47,714 nucleotides of DNA, taken from positions 71,336-119,049 of the forward strand of contig QIJE01000006.1 of the NCBI GenBank assembly GCA_003232385.1. The letters run 5' to 3'. The stretch comes from a bacterium (lineage in GTDB: Bacteria; SZUA-79; Acidulodesulfobacterales; Acidulodesulfobacteraceae). The number at the start of each line of letters is the position of its first letter. Within the stretch, counting starts at the first letter, position 1. The notes beneath the pieces are model-generated. The model saw only the letters and a list, made by a program, of their open reading frames with translations. It was not told the origin of the DNA and ran no database searches. The position numbers were made by a program, and so were the translations under genes. Positions 29,380-38,120 of this stretch are shown here, one piece after another.

Positions 29380-30321
29380 ATGCAGAACCAAGTGAACCCG
29401 GGGCACGACATCTTAGAGGTCGGGCAAAACAGGATGGAGCTGGTTGATTTTAGATTATTTAGGATAGATGAAGAAGGAGAAAGAAAGGAAGGTGTTTACG
29501 GAATAAACGTTGCTAAGGTTATCGAAATAATTAAAATGCCTGAAGATATATCGGAAACCCCTAACACGTCGGAATTTGTTAACGGCATGTTTAATCTGAG
29601 AGGTTTTGTCGTTCCATTAGTTAATCTTCCAAAATGGATGGGTATAGTCGAACCGGAAGAATTGGATAGAAAGAATTTTAAAGTAATCATAACCGAATTC
29701 AATAAAATTAAAGTCGGCTTTGTTGTCCATGAGACTACTAAAATAAGGCGTGTTTCATGGAACGATATAAGTGCTCCGGAACTTTCGTCCGTAAGTTCCG
29801 TTGATTCCAAAGTGACAGGTATTATCAAGGTAGAAAATGATGAGCTTTTACTCTTGCTGGATTTTGAGTCTATTGTTGATGAGCTTGGATTCTATAATAA
29901 AGAAAATAAGGAAATAAGCGTAGAGGAAAGAGAATTTAACGGAGATAGGACCATACTTATCATTGATGATTCATCTTCCGCAAGAAAAATGATCAATAAT
30001 GCTTTAATCAAGGAGGGGTTTAAAACTATACTGTCGGAAAACGGTAAAGCGGCATTAGATATACTATATGAAGGTAAATATGAATTAGATGTAATTATAT
30101 GTGATGTGGAGATGCCCGTTATGGACGGTTATACTTTTACAAAAACATTAAAATCCGACGATAAATTTAAAAATATTCCGGTAATAATGCATTCTTCTTT
30201 GAGTGGGGCCGAAAATTCGAGCAAAGGAATGAGTGCCGGTGCAGATTTCTACGTTGTAAAATTCGATCCGGCAGAATTCGTGAACACAATTAAAAAGGCC
30301 TTTAAAAAAATAAGTATATAA
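29380..30321 (+). CDS. cheV: Chemotaxis coupling protein CheV (CheW + receiver)
   Basis: Couples chemoreceptors to the CheA kinase and tunes signalling by phosphorylation. The N-terminal CheW-like domain spans about residues 15-170 (GVYGINVAKVIEIIKMPEDI, GMFNLRGFVVPLVNLPKWMG). A receiver domain follows (about 190-310) with acidic pocket IIDDSSSARK, phospho-acceptor Asp in IICDVEMPVMDG, Ser in MHSSLS and conserved Lys in VKFDP. The length of 313 residues is normal. A GGGAGA ribosome-binding site precedes the ATG. No cheA or cheW is in this window; the nearest partner is the MCP at 33617-35302. Confidence 0.93.
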   Translation: MQNQVNPGHDILEVGQNRMELVDFRLFRIDEEGERKEGVYGINVAKVIEIIKMPEDISETPNTSEFVNGMFNLRGFVVPLVNLPKWMGIVEPEELDRKNFKVIITEFNKIKVGFVVHETTKIRRVSWNDISAPELSSVSSVDSKVTGIIKVENDELLLLLDFESIVDELGFYNKENKEISVEEREFNGDRTILIIDDSSSARKMINNALIKEGFKTILSENGKAALDILYEGKYELDVIICDVEMPVMDGYTFTKTLKSDDKFKNIPVIMHSSLSGAENSSKGMSAGADFYVVKFDPAEFVNTIKKAFKKISI

Positions 30322-30447
30322 AGACAAAATCTACAAAATAATTAAACATATGATTCTTAGAATATCGGGTATAAAATGTTCTTTAATTTATCTCTCTGAT
30401 TAGAATAAACAGGCGGATTCCTTTCTCATATATCATAATTTATTATT

Positions 30448-31161
30448 ATGTCAGATAAAATATTTTTTATAACCGGCACGGATACAAATATCGGCAAAAC
30501 ATTAGTCAGTTTGCTTTTATTACTCGCTTTTAAACAACATGGGTTAAATGCGGGATTTATGAAACCTGTTGAAACCGGAGTTAAAGTTGATAAAGCCGGT
30601 TCTAAGAACTATACGGATGGCAGATATTTAAAAAATCTTGGCGATCTAACCGAAGCTCTTGACGTTATAACTCCGTTTACCTTTAAAAGCCCGTTATCCC
30701 CTTACGCTGCGTCGAAATATGAAGGTAACACATTATGTATCAAAGAGATACTTTTAAGGTTTTACGAGCTGAGTAATAATTATGATTATATGATTGTCGA
30801 AGGGGCCGGGGGCATGCTTGTCCCTTTGAAACAAAAGCATTTTATGATAGATATTGCAAAATATATTGATGCCGGTGTCATTTTAGTTACAAAAGCAGGA
30901 TTAGGAATGATAAATCAAACATTATTAAATATAGAATATGTAAAAATACATGATATAAAAATATCCGGCATAATTATAAATAATGTCCTGAATGAGACTG
31001 ATGAGAGTATATTTTCCAATAAAGAAGTACTTAGCGAATACATTGATATTCCGATTTTAGGAGAGATACCTTATATAGGCACCAAGAAACAGTTGGAAAA
31101 TATAGTCTTACTTAAAAAAATGGCCTTAAAATGTATAGACATTAAAAAGATTTTAATATAA
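30448..31161 (+). CDS. bioD: Dethiobiotin synthetase
   Basis: ATP-dependent closure of the ureido ring of dethiobiotin from 7,8-diaminopelargonate and CO2, the next-to-last step of biotin synthesis. The P-loop is FITGTDTNIGKTL at the N-terminus; MKPVETGV and VEGAGGMLVPL are the family motifs. The length of 237 residues is normal. It stands alone, without bioA, bioB or bioF nearby, between cheV and dapL. A 126-base upstream gap shows no clear operator. Confidence 0.93.
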   Translation: MSDKIFFITGTDTNIGKTLVSLLLLLAFKQHGLNAGFMKPVETGVKVDKAGSKNYTDGRYLKNLGDLTEALDVITPFTFKSPLSPYAASKYEGNTLCIKEILLRFYELSNNYDYMIVEGAGGMLVPLKQKHFMIDIAKYIDAGVILVTKAGLGMINQTLLNIEYVKIHDIKISGIIINNVLNETDESIFSNKEVLSEYIDIPILGEIPYIGTKKQLENIVLLKKMALKCIDIKKILI

Positions 31162-31271
31162 AATATAGTGAAATATTTTTGTTAAAAGTATATTTGTAGA
31201 ATTGATAAAGTATCTATTGATTTAAATTGTTAAATATATTAAATAGGCAGATAAGGAGGATAAAGGGCGAT

Positions 31272-32432
31272 ATGAAATTTAATTTTTCTGAGAGGTTAAA
31301 TAAACTTCCGGCATATCTTTTTGCCGAAATAGACAAAATGAAAGCACAAGTGAAAGCCGGCGGAGTGGACATAATAAGTTTCGGCATAGGCGATCCCGAT
31401 CTGCCGACTCCCAAGGAAATAGTTGACGTATTAAAGAAAGAAAGTGAGATAGACATTAATCAGAAATATCCTTCATATGAAGGACTTCTGGGGTTCAGAA
31501 AGTCCGTTTCAGGCTGGTACAATAAAAGATTCGGCGTTTCATTGGATCCCGGAATCGAGGTTTTATCCCTAATAGGTTCTAAAGAAGGCATAGGGCATCT
31601 TCCCCTGGCTTTTATAAATCCTGGAGACGTAGTATTGATACCGGATCCCGGTTATCCGGTATACAGAGCCGGTACTGTTTTTGCGGGTGGAATTCCATAT
31701 ATTATGCCGTTATTAGAAGATAACGATTTTTTGCCTGATTTTTCTCGTATACCTGCGAATATCTTAGAGAAGGCTAAAATAATGTTTTTAAATTATCCGA
31801 ATAATCCGACTTCGGCAACAGCGGATAAATATTTTTTTAACGAAGTAGTGAAATTTGCAAAAAAGAATAACATTATAGTTGCTCATGATTTTGCATACTC
31901 GGAAATTTATACCGGCGAGAAGGAAAATGATTCTTTCCTATCGGTTAACGGGGCGAAGGATATTGGAATTGAGTTTAATTCGCTCTCCAAGACTTTTAAC
32001 ATGACAGGGTTCAGGATTGGATTCGCAGTAGGAAACGAAGATGTGATAAAAGGACTTGGGGCCGTTAAAACCAATTTGGATTCCGGTGTGTTTCAAGCAA
32101 TACAGCTATCGGCGGCTTATGGATTAGATAACGAATTTCATGTCGTAAAAGATAATAACTCTATATATAAGAAAAGAAGAGGCCTATTAGTAGAGGGATT
32201 GGAAAAATTAGGATATAAGGTTTATAAATCCGATGCTACCTTTTATGTATGGGCGCATGTCCCTAAAATAAATATGACGTCAAAAGATTTTGCGATGTCA
32301 TTATTGAATGAAACCGGTATAATAGTAACTCCGGGTTCCGGATTTGGCGACTATGGAGAGGGATATGTGAGGTTTTCTCTGACCATAAGTGAAAACCGTA
32401 TTAAAGAGGCTTTAATTCGCATGGGTGCATAG
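31272..32432 (+). CDS. dapL: LL-diaminopimelate aminotransferase (class I/II PLP enzyme)
   Basis: Probably converts tetrahydrodipicolinate directly to LL-diaminopimelate for lysine and peptidoglycan synthesis, bypassing the succinylated or acetylated branch. Fold-type I marks: FGIGDPDLPTPKEIVDVL, NYPNNPTSATADK, HDFAYSEIY, and the PLP Lys in SLSKTFNMTGFRIGF; the C-terminal Arg region is GEGYVRFSLT. ATG 31272 has AAGGAGG 12 bases upstream; an earlier in-frame codon at 31227 lacks one. At 386 residues it fits DapL; a related aspartate/alanine-type aminotransferase is the main alternative. The folK gene follows after two bases. Confidence 0.82.
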   Translation: MKFNFSERLNKLPAYLFAEIDKMKAQVKAGGVDIISFGIGDPDLPTPKEIVDVLKKESEIDINQKYPSYEGLLGFRKSVSGWYNKRFGVSLDPGIEVLSLIGSKEGIGHLPLAFINPGDVVLIPDPGYPVYRAGTVFAGGIPYIMPLLEDNDFLPDFSRIPANILEKAKIMFLNYPNNPTSATADKYFFNEVVKFAKKNNIIVAHDFAYSEIYTGEKENDSFLSVNGAKDIGIEFNSLSKTFNMTGFRIGFAVGNEDVIKGLGAVKTNLDSGVFQAIQLSAAYGLDNEFHVVKDNNSIYKKRRGLLVEGLEKLGYKVYKSDATFYVWAHVPKINMTSKDFAMSLLNETGIIVTPGSGFGDYGEGYVRFSLTISENRIKEALIRMGA

Positions 32433-32434
32433 AA

Positions 32435-33052
32435 TTGGAATTCGATAGCATTTTTTACGATATTTGTCTTGGATTAGGAAGTAATATTGGAAGATTAGAG
32501 GATAACCTGCTAAAGGCTATAGATTTAGTAAAAAAAGAGATGACCGATATTGCGGTTATGGTTGCTTCTAACGTTTATTCGTCTTCGCCGGTAGGAAATG
32601 TAAATCAGCCCGATTTTCTAAATTGCGTCATTTTATTTAGATTGTTAAGAAAAACAGGCAAAACTCAAGGTTTTATTGGGACAGGTAGGATTTTTGCGGA
32701 ACGACTTCTTTTGATTTTGAAAAATATAGAAAAAAACATGGGAAGAAAAAATGAAACCGAAAGATATATGCCAAGAGATATAGATATAGATATTCTTTTT
32801 ATTTATGATAATTTTTTAAGAAATTTTGTAAATTTGGAACTACCGGAACTTAAATTACCGCACCCAGAAGTGTTTAATCGCAAATTTGTGCTTTATCCGA
32901 TGTTAGATTTATCTATCTCTTTTAAAAAACCGTTTGACGAAGAAAGTATAAAAAAAGCCCTTATAACATTAAAAAATTTAGATATAGGGGTTTCCCAAAA
33001 AATATTTTGTTATGGTAAATTTGACAAAAAATTTACTAAAATTTTACGCTAA
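32435..33052 (+). CDS. folK: 6-hydroxymethyl-7,8-dihydropterin pyrophosphokinase
   Basis: Transfers pyrophosphate from ATP to hydroxymethyl-dihydropterin in folate synthesis. Signatures: LGLGSNIGRLEDNL, VYSSSPVGNVNQPDFLNC, RYMPRDIDIDILF and LPHPEVFNRKFVLYPM. The length of 205 residues is longer than E. coli FolK (about 159), partly because of an extra segment after NCVILFRLL (around GKTQGFIGTGRIF) before LKNIEKNMGR. The start is a TTG at 32435, right after dapL. The 3' end overlaps the end of convergent speD by four bases. Confidence 0.9.
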   Translation: MEFDSIFYDICLGLGSNIGRLEDNLLKAIDLVKKEMTDIAVMVASNVYSSSPVGNVNQPDFLNCVILFRLLRKTGKTQGFIGTGRIFAERLLLILKNIEKNMGRKNETERYMPRDIDIDILFIYDNFLRNFVNLELPELKLPHPEVFNRKFVLYPMLDLSISFKKPFDEESIKKALITLKNLDIGVSQKIFCYGKFDKKFTKILR

Positions 33053-33456
33053 CGGGCGACAAACTTCTCTTCGCGCTGTACCTTATGGGGAAGTTCTTCG
33101 TCGTAAATAGATATAAGTCCTCTTTTTATCTCCATAATTTGCGGCTCTAAGGACTTGAATCTTTTTATTAAAAATTCTGCTGCTTCTTGAGGCTTTATTA
33201 AATTTCCGCAGGTAAAAATATCCACCGCCGCATAATCATATTCCGGCCATGTGTGTATAGAAAGATGAGATTCTGCTATTATTACCATTCCGCTAATTCC
33301 GAAGGGGTTAAATTCATGAAATTTATATTCCACTATAGTTGCTTTTGCTTCCACCGCCGCATCTAATAAAGCGGTTTCGACAAAATTAAGATCGCCCAAA
33401 ATATTTTTTCCACATTTTTTTAATTCTAAAAGTAAATGCGTCCCTAAAGAATTCAT
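33049..33456 (-). CDS. speD: S-adenosylmethionine decarboxylase proenzyme
   Basis: Pyruvoyl enzyme supplying the aminopropyl group for spermidine. The autocatalytic cleavage site is Glu62-Ser63 in AESHLSIHTWPE; Ser63 becomes the pyruvoyl group, and His68 and Cys83 (FTCGN) match the catalytic residues of the short bacterial/archaeal class in number as well as in place. The length of 135 residues is typical. AAAGGAGG stands nine bases before the ATG. No speE is adjacent. The promoter region carries an inverted repeat. Confidence 0.94.
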   Translation of the reverse strand: MNSLGTHLLLELKKCGKNILGDLNFVETALLDAAVEAKATIVEYKFHEFNPFGISGMVIIAESHLSIHTWPEYDYAAVDIFTCGNLIKPQEAAEFLIKRFKSLEPQIMEIKRGLISIYDEELPHKVQREEKFVAR

Positions 33457-33503
33457 TTTGTCTTACCTCCTTTCTTAAAATTAAGATAAAAACACAATCT
33501 TTT

Positions 33504-33531
33504 ATTATATTTTATACAGCTAAAATTGCAA
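33504..33531 (-). promoter_or_regulatory. Candidate speD promoter
   Basis: On the minus strand TTGCAA (plus 33526-33531), 16-base spacer, TATAAT (plus 33504-33509), about 50 bases before the speD start. The -35 hexamer falls within the inverted repeat at 33519-33544. Confidence 0.55.
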
Positions 33532-33544
33532 GAAAAATTTTAGC
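33519..33544. repeat. Inverted repeat over the speD -35 region
   Basis: GCTAAAATT at 33519-33527 and AATTTTAGC at 33536-33544 form perfect 9-base arms with an 8-base centre. No T-run follows on the minus strand, so it is a poor terminator for the upstream MCP gene. Overlap with the putative -35 makes an operator plausible. Confidence 0.45.
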
Positions 33545-33616
33545 AATTTCATTCGGAAAAAATATTCTTTCCCGCTTCCTTGATTATACTTCCAACTCAA
33601 ATCTTTATGCTGTTAT

Positions 33617-35302
33617 TTATATTTCAAAAACAGCTATGTTTTTAGACAGTATAGATGCAAGTTTTGATAATTCCAAAGCACTGGATTGGATTTGTTCTGC
33701 ACTTGCAGATGTCGATTCTTGTGCTTTTAAGATTAAATCGGATGAAGCAGAGATCTCTTCGGTAACTATCGACTGTTCTTCTGTAGCCGCTGCTATTTGA
33801 GTAATCATATCCTTCAGTCTATTCGCAAGTTCTCTTATGGTTTCGATCCTCTCCCCTGCTTTTTTTGCAACATTGACGCCATTTTTTACTTCCTCTTTTC
33901 CGTTATTCATTGATTCTATGGCCTTTACGGAATCGCCTTGAATGGAAGTTATCATTGATGTAATTTCTTTCGTCGCTTTCGTGGTTCTTTCTGCTAATTT
34001 TCTAACTTCATCCGCTACGACGGCAAAACCTCTTCCCTGCTCACCTGCTCTTGCGGCTTCTATGGCTGCGTTTAGGGCTAATAAATTAGTTTGATCGGCT
34101 ATTTCATCAATTACCGCTATAATCTCCCCTATTTTTTGCGATGAAATACCTAATTCTTCCATTACCGATGATGCTTTATCGACTGCTTTTTCAATCGAAT
34201 TTATCTCTTCAATAACGCCCTGAACTGCAGTGTATCCTTCTTCAGTCGCTTCTTGGGTGTGATCCGCCTCTTTAGCACCTGAACTTGAATTTTTAGCTAC
34301 ATCTATGATGGCCATAGTTATTTGCTTTATCGATTCTACTATTGAAGAACTGCTTTGCTTCATATTTTTCATATTATCCTTAAGCTCTCTCGAAGAGTTA
34401 TTGAGTTCTTCTCCCTGGCTGGAAATGGAATTAACCGCATTATTTATAGATTTAACATTAGAGGATAAAGACTCTATTAGAGTATTGACATGCCCTATGA
34501 GCCTTCCTATCTCATTTTTAGGGTTTACGCTGATTTCTATCTTAGTCCTTATATCTCCACGGGCAACGCATTCTATCCTTTTAATAGCGATTTCAAGTTT
34601 ATCTATTAATGCCCTCTTAAAATAGAAACTTACCAAAAGTAAACCTAGTAGTACTAAAAACGGAGCAATTACAAATATATCAAATAAGGAAGTCATCTTT
34701 TTACTGGAACCGTTAGATATGTTTTTTTCGACGACAGTAAGCGATTTAATAATCGTATGTACTCCATTCCTATAGTAATCAATACTCGCCGTCGGACCGA
34801 AGGTGAAAGGATTTTTTACGAGTTTCACAATCATCGGCCTGTATTGCGCTAAAAATATTTTCAATTTATTCATTGCCGCAATAGATTCCGGATTAGTAGG
34901 TCTTTTTAAATATTTCTTATTTACGCCGAAAACCGTCTTAAATTTTTCATGCTTAAAACCGGAATAAAAACCATTAATGGCTATAATCTGTCCTTTCCTC
35001 CTCAGATGCAGTTTTTTTATTAGTAGGGCTATTTTATTATCTATTTTATAGGGGTTGAAAGCCTTTTTTTCTAATTTTGCAATTAACATTTTATCTTTTC
35101 TGATTTTTGAAAGGTATATTATACTTAAAATATCGCGGTTAGCCATTGATAGGGACGTGATCGTGGAACCGATAACGGACTGCTTGAGCGACGAATATCT
35201 GAAACTGCTAATATAACCGACAATCATTAAATCAATAAAAAGAAAAAGTAAAAACATAACAACCGCTGAAATGTAAAGCCTTGACTTGAAAGTTGAAAAC
35301 AT
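33617..35302 (-). CDS. Methyl-accepting chemotaxis protein
   Basis: Transmembrane chemoreceptor. A first membrane helix at about residues 8-30, a periplasmic sensor of roughly 180 residues (no family recognised; rich in Lys, with [19 protein letters not shown]-like stretches), a second helix at about 208-230 ([20 protein letters not shown]), then HAMP (about 232-285) and a long cytoplasmic helical hairpin. The CheA/CheW-contacting tip, around [20 protein letters not shown] and [20 protein letters not shown], is fully conserved. There is no C-terminal CheR/CheB tether. It is transcribed away from the cytochrome c gene; GGAGGG is just before the ATG. Confidence 0.94.
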   Translation of the reverse strand: MFSTFKSRLYISAVVMFLLFLFIDLMIVGYISSFRYSSLKQSVIGSTITSLSMANRDILSIIYLSKIRKDKMLIAKLEKKAFNPYKIDNKIALLIKKLHLRRKGQIIAINGFYSGFKHEKFKTVFGVNKKYLKRPTNPESIAAMNKLKIFLAQYRPMIVKLVKNPFTFGPTASIDYYRNGVHTIIKSLTVVEKNISNGSSKKMTSLFDIFVIAPFLVLLGLLLVSFYFKRALIDKLEIAIKRIECVARGDIRTKIEISVNPKNEIGRLIGHVNTLIESLSSNVKSINNAVNSISSQGEELNNSSRELKDNMKNMKQSSSSIVESIKQITMAIIDVAKNSSSGAKEADHTQEATEEGYTAVQGVIEEINSIEKAVDKASSVMEELGISSQKIGEIIAVIDEIADQTNLLALNAAIEAARAGEQGRGFAVVADEVRKLAERTTKATKEITSMITSIQGDSVKAIESMNNGKEEVKNGVNVAKKAGERIETIRELANRLKDMITQIAAATEEQSIVTEEISASSDLILKAQESTSASAEQIQSSALELSKLASILSKNIAVFEI

Positions 35303-35356
35303 AGACCCTCCGAAAGATAATAGTAATTATTACTTGTTTGTTTTTTGTGTTTGGCT

Positions 35357-35386
35357 ATTTTAATTCTTATTATGGATAAAGGTCAA
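35357..35386 (-). promoter_or_regulatory. Candidate promoter of the MCP gene
   Basis: Minus-strand TTGACC (plus 35381-35386), 18-base spacer, TAAAAT (plus 35357-35362), about 55 bases upstream of the start codon. It looks like the housekeeping type rather than the flagellar sigma28 type. Confidence 0.4.
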
Positions 35387-35432
35387 TAAAAAAAATAACG
35401 GCGGTTCATATTTTAAGCGGTTTAAAAAGTCA

Positions 35433-35461
35433 TTGACATTAAATTTATTTTATTATATAAA
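35433..35461 (+). promoter_or_regulatory. Sigma70-type promoter of the cytochrome c gene
   Basis: Perfect TTGACA at 35433-35438, 17-base spacer, TATAAA at 35456-35461, about 70 bases before the ATG. Confidence 0.65.
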
Positions 35462-35530
35462 CATATTAAGTATCAAAGGTGTTGTTTTGAGATTAATTCA
35501 ATTTTTTTAAAGGAGGTGAAAAATTCTATT

Positions 35531-35875
35531 ATGCAAAAGATTATCACATTTTTATTAATTGCTGCAGCCTTAACGTTTAGCGCTTCTACGGTTTTTGCCG
35601 CATCAGGGGCATCGATTTTTAGTTCAGAAGGCTGCATTGCTTGCCATGTCATTAACGGCGCAGGCGGTTCAATCGGACCCGACCTTTCGCATGTCGGGAG
35701 CAAAAGGAGTCTTTCATGGCTTAAGACACAGATAACTAATCCATCCGCCCATTTTGCGTCGGGAACTTCCGCCACTATAAACGGTAAGTCCTATATGGTG
35801 ATTATGCCCGGACACAAAAATATTCAGGCGTCAAAGCTTAATGCATTGGCAGATTATCTTGAATCTTTAAAATAA
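35531..35875 (+). CDS. Small periplasmic c-type cytochrome (class I, mono-haem)
   Basis: An electron carrier of 114 residues with a signal peptide (about 1-23, ending VFAASG). The haem-binding site CIACH is at residues 35-39; after GPDLSHVGSKRS and LKTQITNP comes a Met/His-containing stretch (VIMPGHKNI), whose Met is the likely sixth haem ligand, then the usual C-terminal helix. I chose ATG 35531; the GTG at 35516 is inside the AAAGGAGG ribosome-binding site, so it is less likely. It is a single-gene unit with its own promoter and terminator. The oxidoreductase it serves is not in the window. Confidence 0.9.
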   Translation: MQKIITFLLIAAALTFSASTVFAASGASIFSSEGCIACHVINGAGGSIGPDLSHVGSKRSLSWLKTQITNPSAHFASGTSATINGKSYMVIMPGHKNIQASKLNALADYLESLK

Positions 35876-35911
35876 TGATAGGCATTTTAAGGTAATTTTA
35901 AATATTATATT

Positions 35912-35956
35912 AAAACCTTCGGCTTATATTTTGTATTAATGTCGAAGGTTTTTTTT
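35912..35956 (+). terminator. Intrinsic terminator after the cytochrome c gene
   Basis: Stem AAAACCTTCG (35912-35921) with CGAAGGTTTT (35943-35952), a 21-base AT-rich loop, and a T-run to 35956. Confidence 0.8.
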
Positions 35957-35973
35957 ATGTTTACTTAAAATCC

Positions 35974-36003
35974 TTGACGGTTATTTTAATAAATTGATAT
36001 AAT
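35974..36003 (+). promoter_or_regulatory. Sigma70-type promoter for the ahb-exb-pur run
   Basis: TTGACG at 35974-35979, 18-base spacer, perfect TATAAT at 35998-36003, about 45 bases before the ahbAB start. It is the only strong promoter I see before the co-directional run of eleven genes that follows; internal promoters are likely but not evident. Confidence 0.65.
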
Positions 36004-36049
36004 TTGAAAATGCCGTTAAACCTTAATTGTTCATTTAACTGTAAAAAAA

Positions 36050-37036
36050 ATGGAACTGGAATTTACGGATAGAAAAATATTAAATGCGCTTCAAACTAAT
36101 TTTCCTATTTCTATTCGTCCGTTTCTAGGCATTGCTAATTATATAGGTATTTCGGAACAAGAGGCTATAGATAGAATATTAGAATTAAAAAAAAATAAAA
36201 TTATAAGGCAGATTAGTGCTATATTTGATTCTCATAATATCGGATATAAAAGTACGCTTGCAGCGTTTAAGGTAAACGATGATATAACGGATTTCGCCGC
36301 GAACATTATTAATTCTCATAGCGGTGTCAGTCATAATTATCTAAGAAATAACGAATATAATATATGGTTTACCATAACTCTGCCTTCCGAACGAAAACTT
36401 GAAGATGAGATTAAAACTCTGAGTATACGATCTAATGCCTCGGATTATTTAATTCTTCCTACATTAAGGTTGTTTAAAATAGGCGTCAATTTTGATATGA
36501 CGGGAGGGGAAACATCGTCTTTTAAGTTCTTTTCTCATGATGATTTTAAAAATGATTCCGATATTAAAATTACCGATTTTGAAAAGGCATGCATAAGAGA
36601 GCTTCAAAAAGATATTGAAATTAAGCCGGAGCCATTTGAGGATTTGTCGGCTAATTTAGGAATTACCCAGGAAAAATTATTAGATACCATAAAAGATTTT
36701 ATATCGGATAAAAAAATGCGCAGATTTGCCTGTGTCTTGTATCATCAAAAGGCTGGGTTTAGCTATAATGCAATGGGTATATGGAAGTCGCCACAGGAAG
36801 AAGTAGAAAAAAATGGGAAAATAATGTCTTCATTAAAAGAGGTCTCTCATTGTTATTTGAGGCCGGTATATCCGAGAAAATGGGAATACAATATATTTAC
36901 CATGGTACATTCAAAATCTAAAGAGGAAGCATGTATAGTAATGAATAAAATATCACTGCTTACCGGCATAAAAGATTTCGATACTCTTGAAAGCACTAAG
37001 GAATTCAAAAAGGTTAGAGTAAAATATTATGTTTAA
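36050..37036 (+). CDS. ahbAB: Siroheme decarboxylase, AhbA-AhbB fused in one chain
   Basis: Converts siroheme to 12,18-didecarboxysiroheme, the first committed step of the alternative haem pathway of sulfate reducers and archaea (related NirD/L proteins serve haem d1). Each half is Lrp/AsnC-like: a winged helix, then an alpha-beta domain. Half 1 (about 1-165) has TDRKILNALQ and the AhbA-type SHNYLRNNEYNIWFT; half 2 (about 175-328) has DFEKACIRELQKD and the AhbB-type SHCYLRPVYPRKWEYNIF. In Desulfovibrio the two are separate genes, and fusion is known for NirDL. An Lrp-family transcription regulator is the usual misannotation. It overlaps exbB by eight bases. Confidence 0.88.
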   Translation: MELEFTDRKILNALQTNFPISIRPFLGIANYIGISEQEAIDRILELKKNKIIRQISAIFDSHNIGYKSTLAAFKVNDDITDFAANIINSHSGVSHNYLRNNEYNIWFTITLPSERKLEDEIKTLSIRSNASDYLILPTLRLFKIGVNFDMTGGETSSFKFFSHDDFKNDSDIKITDFEKACIRELQKDIEIKPEPFEDLSANLGITQEKLLDTIKDFISDKKMRRFACVLYHQKAGFSYNAMGIWKSPQEEVEKNGKIMSSLKEVSHCYLRPVYPRKWEYNIFTMVHSKSKEEACIVMNKISLLTGIKDFDTLESTKEFKKVRVKYYV

Positions 37037-37631
37037 TCAGGCAAACCTCCTTACGGAGTTTTTTCTATATCCTTTAATATTATGTTCTATTATTATGCTT
37101 GCTATTGTAATCGAAAGGTTTTACAGTCTTAGAAGGTCAAAGATATTTCCGGAAAAGTTTCTGCTTAACATAGAAAAATATTTAAAGGACGGTGATGTCG
37201 ATAAGGCTAAAGACATGTGTATAATGGCGAAGACTCCGATAGCCAAAATTTACCTTACCATTATAGATAATTATAAAAATTCTATTGATACGATTAAACT
37301 TGAGGTTCAGGAATCAGGTAAAAGGGCATATTTAGACCTTGAAAAAAATTTGGAAGGATTGAGTGCCATAACTACGGTAGCTCCGCTCTTAGGTCTCTTA
37401 GGAACAGTCGTAGGTATGATTAAAGCCTTGAGTGCCGTTTCATATCGAAACGGAATTACTAATCCTCATCTTTTGGCTCTCGGTATTTCCGAGGCGTTGT
37501 ACTCTACTGCAATAGGACTTATAATTGCTATAATATCATTTTTATTTTTTAAATATTTTTCTTCAAGGGCTTTTAATTTTGGTATTACAATGGAGGATAT
37601 TGCATCAAGAGTTATATCATTTATAAAGTGA
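37029..37631 (+). CDS. exbB: ExbB/TolQ-type proton channel protein
   Basis: Stator subunit that uses the proton gradient to energise an outer-membrane process (TonB import or Tol envelope constriction). Three membrane segments are visible: about residues 10-30, and two in the C-terminal half. The signature stretch LEGLSAITTVAPLLGLLGTV followed by GMI is typical. The length of 200 residues is normal. The start lies inside the end of ahbAB. exbD follows after 58 bases, but no tonB or receptor gene is in the window, so TolQ rather than ExbB cannot be ruled out. Confidence 0.9.
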   Translation: MFNQANLLTEFFLYPLILCSIIMLAIVIERFYSLRRSKIFPEKFLLNIEKYLKDGDVDKAKDMCIMAKTPIAKIYLTIIDNYKNSIDTIKLEVQESGKRAYLDLEKNLEGLSAITTVAPLLGLLGTVVGMIKALSAVSYRNGITNPHLLALGISEALYSTAIGLIIAIISFLFFKYFSSRAFNFGITMEDIASRVISFIK

Positions 37632-37689
37632 AATTGAATTATTATTTTTTAGATTGAATCTTAAATAACTTTGCTAAGGCAAGATTAGT

Positions 37690-38088
37690 ATGAAGTTTGC
37701 TGCGAAAAGAAAATCCGAGCCGATCATAAACGTTATTAATATGGTAGATGTCTTTTTAACCTTATTAATATTTTTCATGATAACGACTACGTTTGCTTCA
37801 AATCATGGCATAAAGGTACATCTACCTGAGTCCGGCGTAAAGTCGTTTGCTTCGTCTAAAAAGTCGGTGACGATTTACATAGCTAAGTCCGGAAAAATAT
37901 TTTATAAAAATAAACAACTTTCAAAAAAGCAGTTATCATTACTTTTAAAAAATATCAAGGCGGTAAACAGTAATTCTACGGTAATAATTAAAGCCGATAA
38001 AAAATCTACAGTCGCAAGCATTGTCGATGTCATGAGCTTGAGTGTCGAACACGGTCTTTATAAAATAGCTATTGCAACTAAAAAATAA
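37690..38088 (+). CDS. exbD: ExbD/TolR-type biopolymer transport protein
   Basis: Partner of the ExbB channel. One N-terminal membrane helix contains the functional Asp: INMVDVFLTLLIFFMITTTF, about residues 16-35. A periplasmic domain follows (VHLPESGVKSFAS, then VTIYIAKSGKIFYKNKQLS). The length of 132 residues is normal. It sits 32 bases before purB in what looks like the same transcription unit. Confidence 0.9.
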   Translation: MKFAAKRKSEPIINVINMVDVFLTLLIFFMITTTFASNHGIKVHLPESGVKSFASSKKSVTIYIAKSGKIFYKNKQLSKKQLSLLLKNIKAVNSNSTVIIKADKKSTVASIVDVMSLSVEHGLYKIAIATKK

Positions 38089-38120
38089 ATATTTGGAGAT
38101 ACCTATATGGAGGTTACAAT

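Noticed and set aside
34305-34625. 106-codon open frame antisense to the MCP gene
   Set aside because: It is a mirror of the highly conserved MCP helical region; the composition follows from the other strand.
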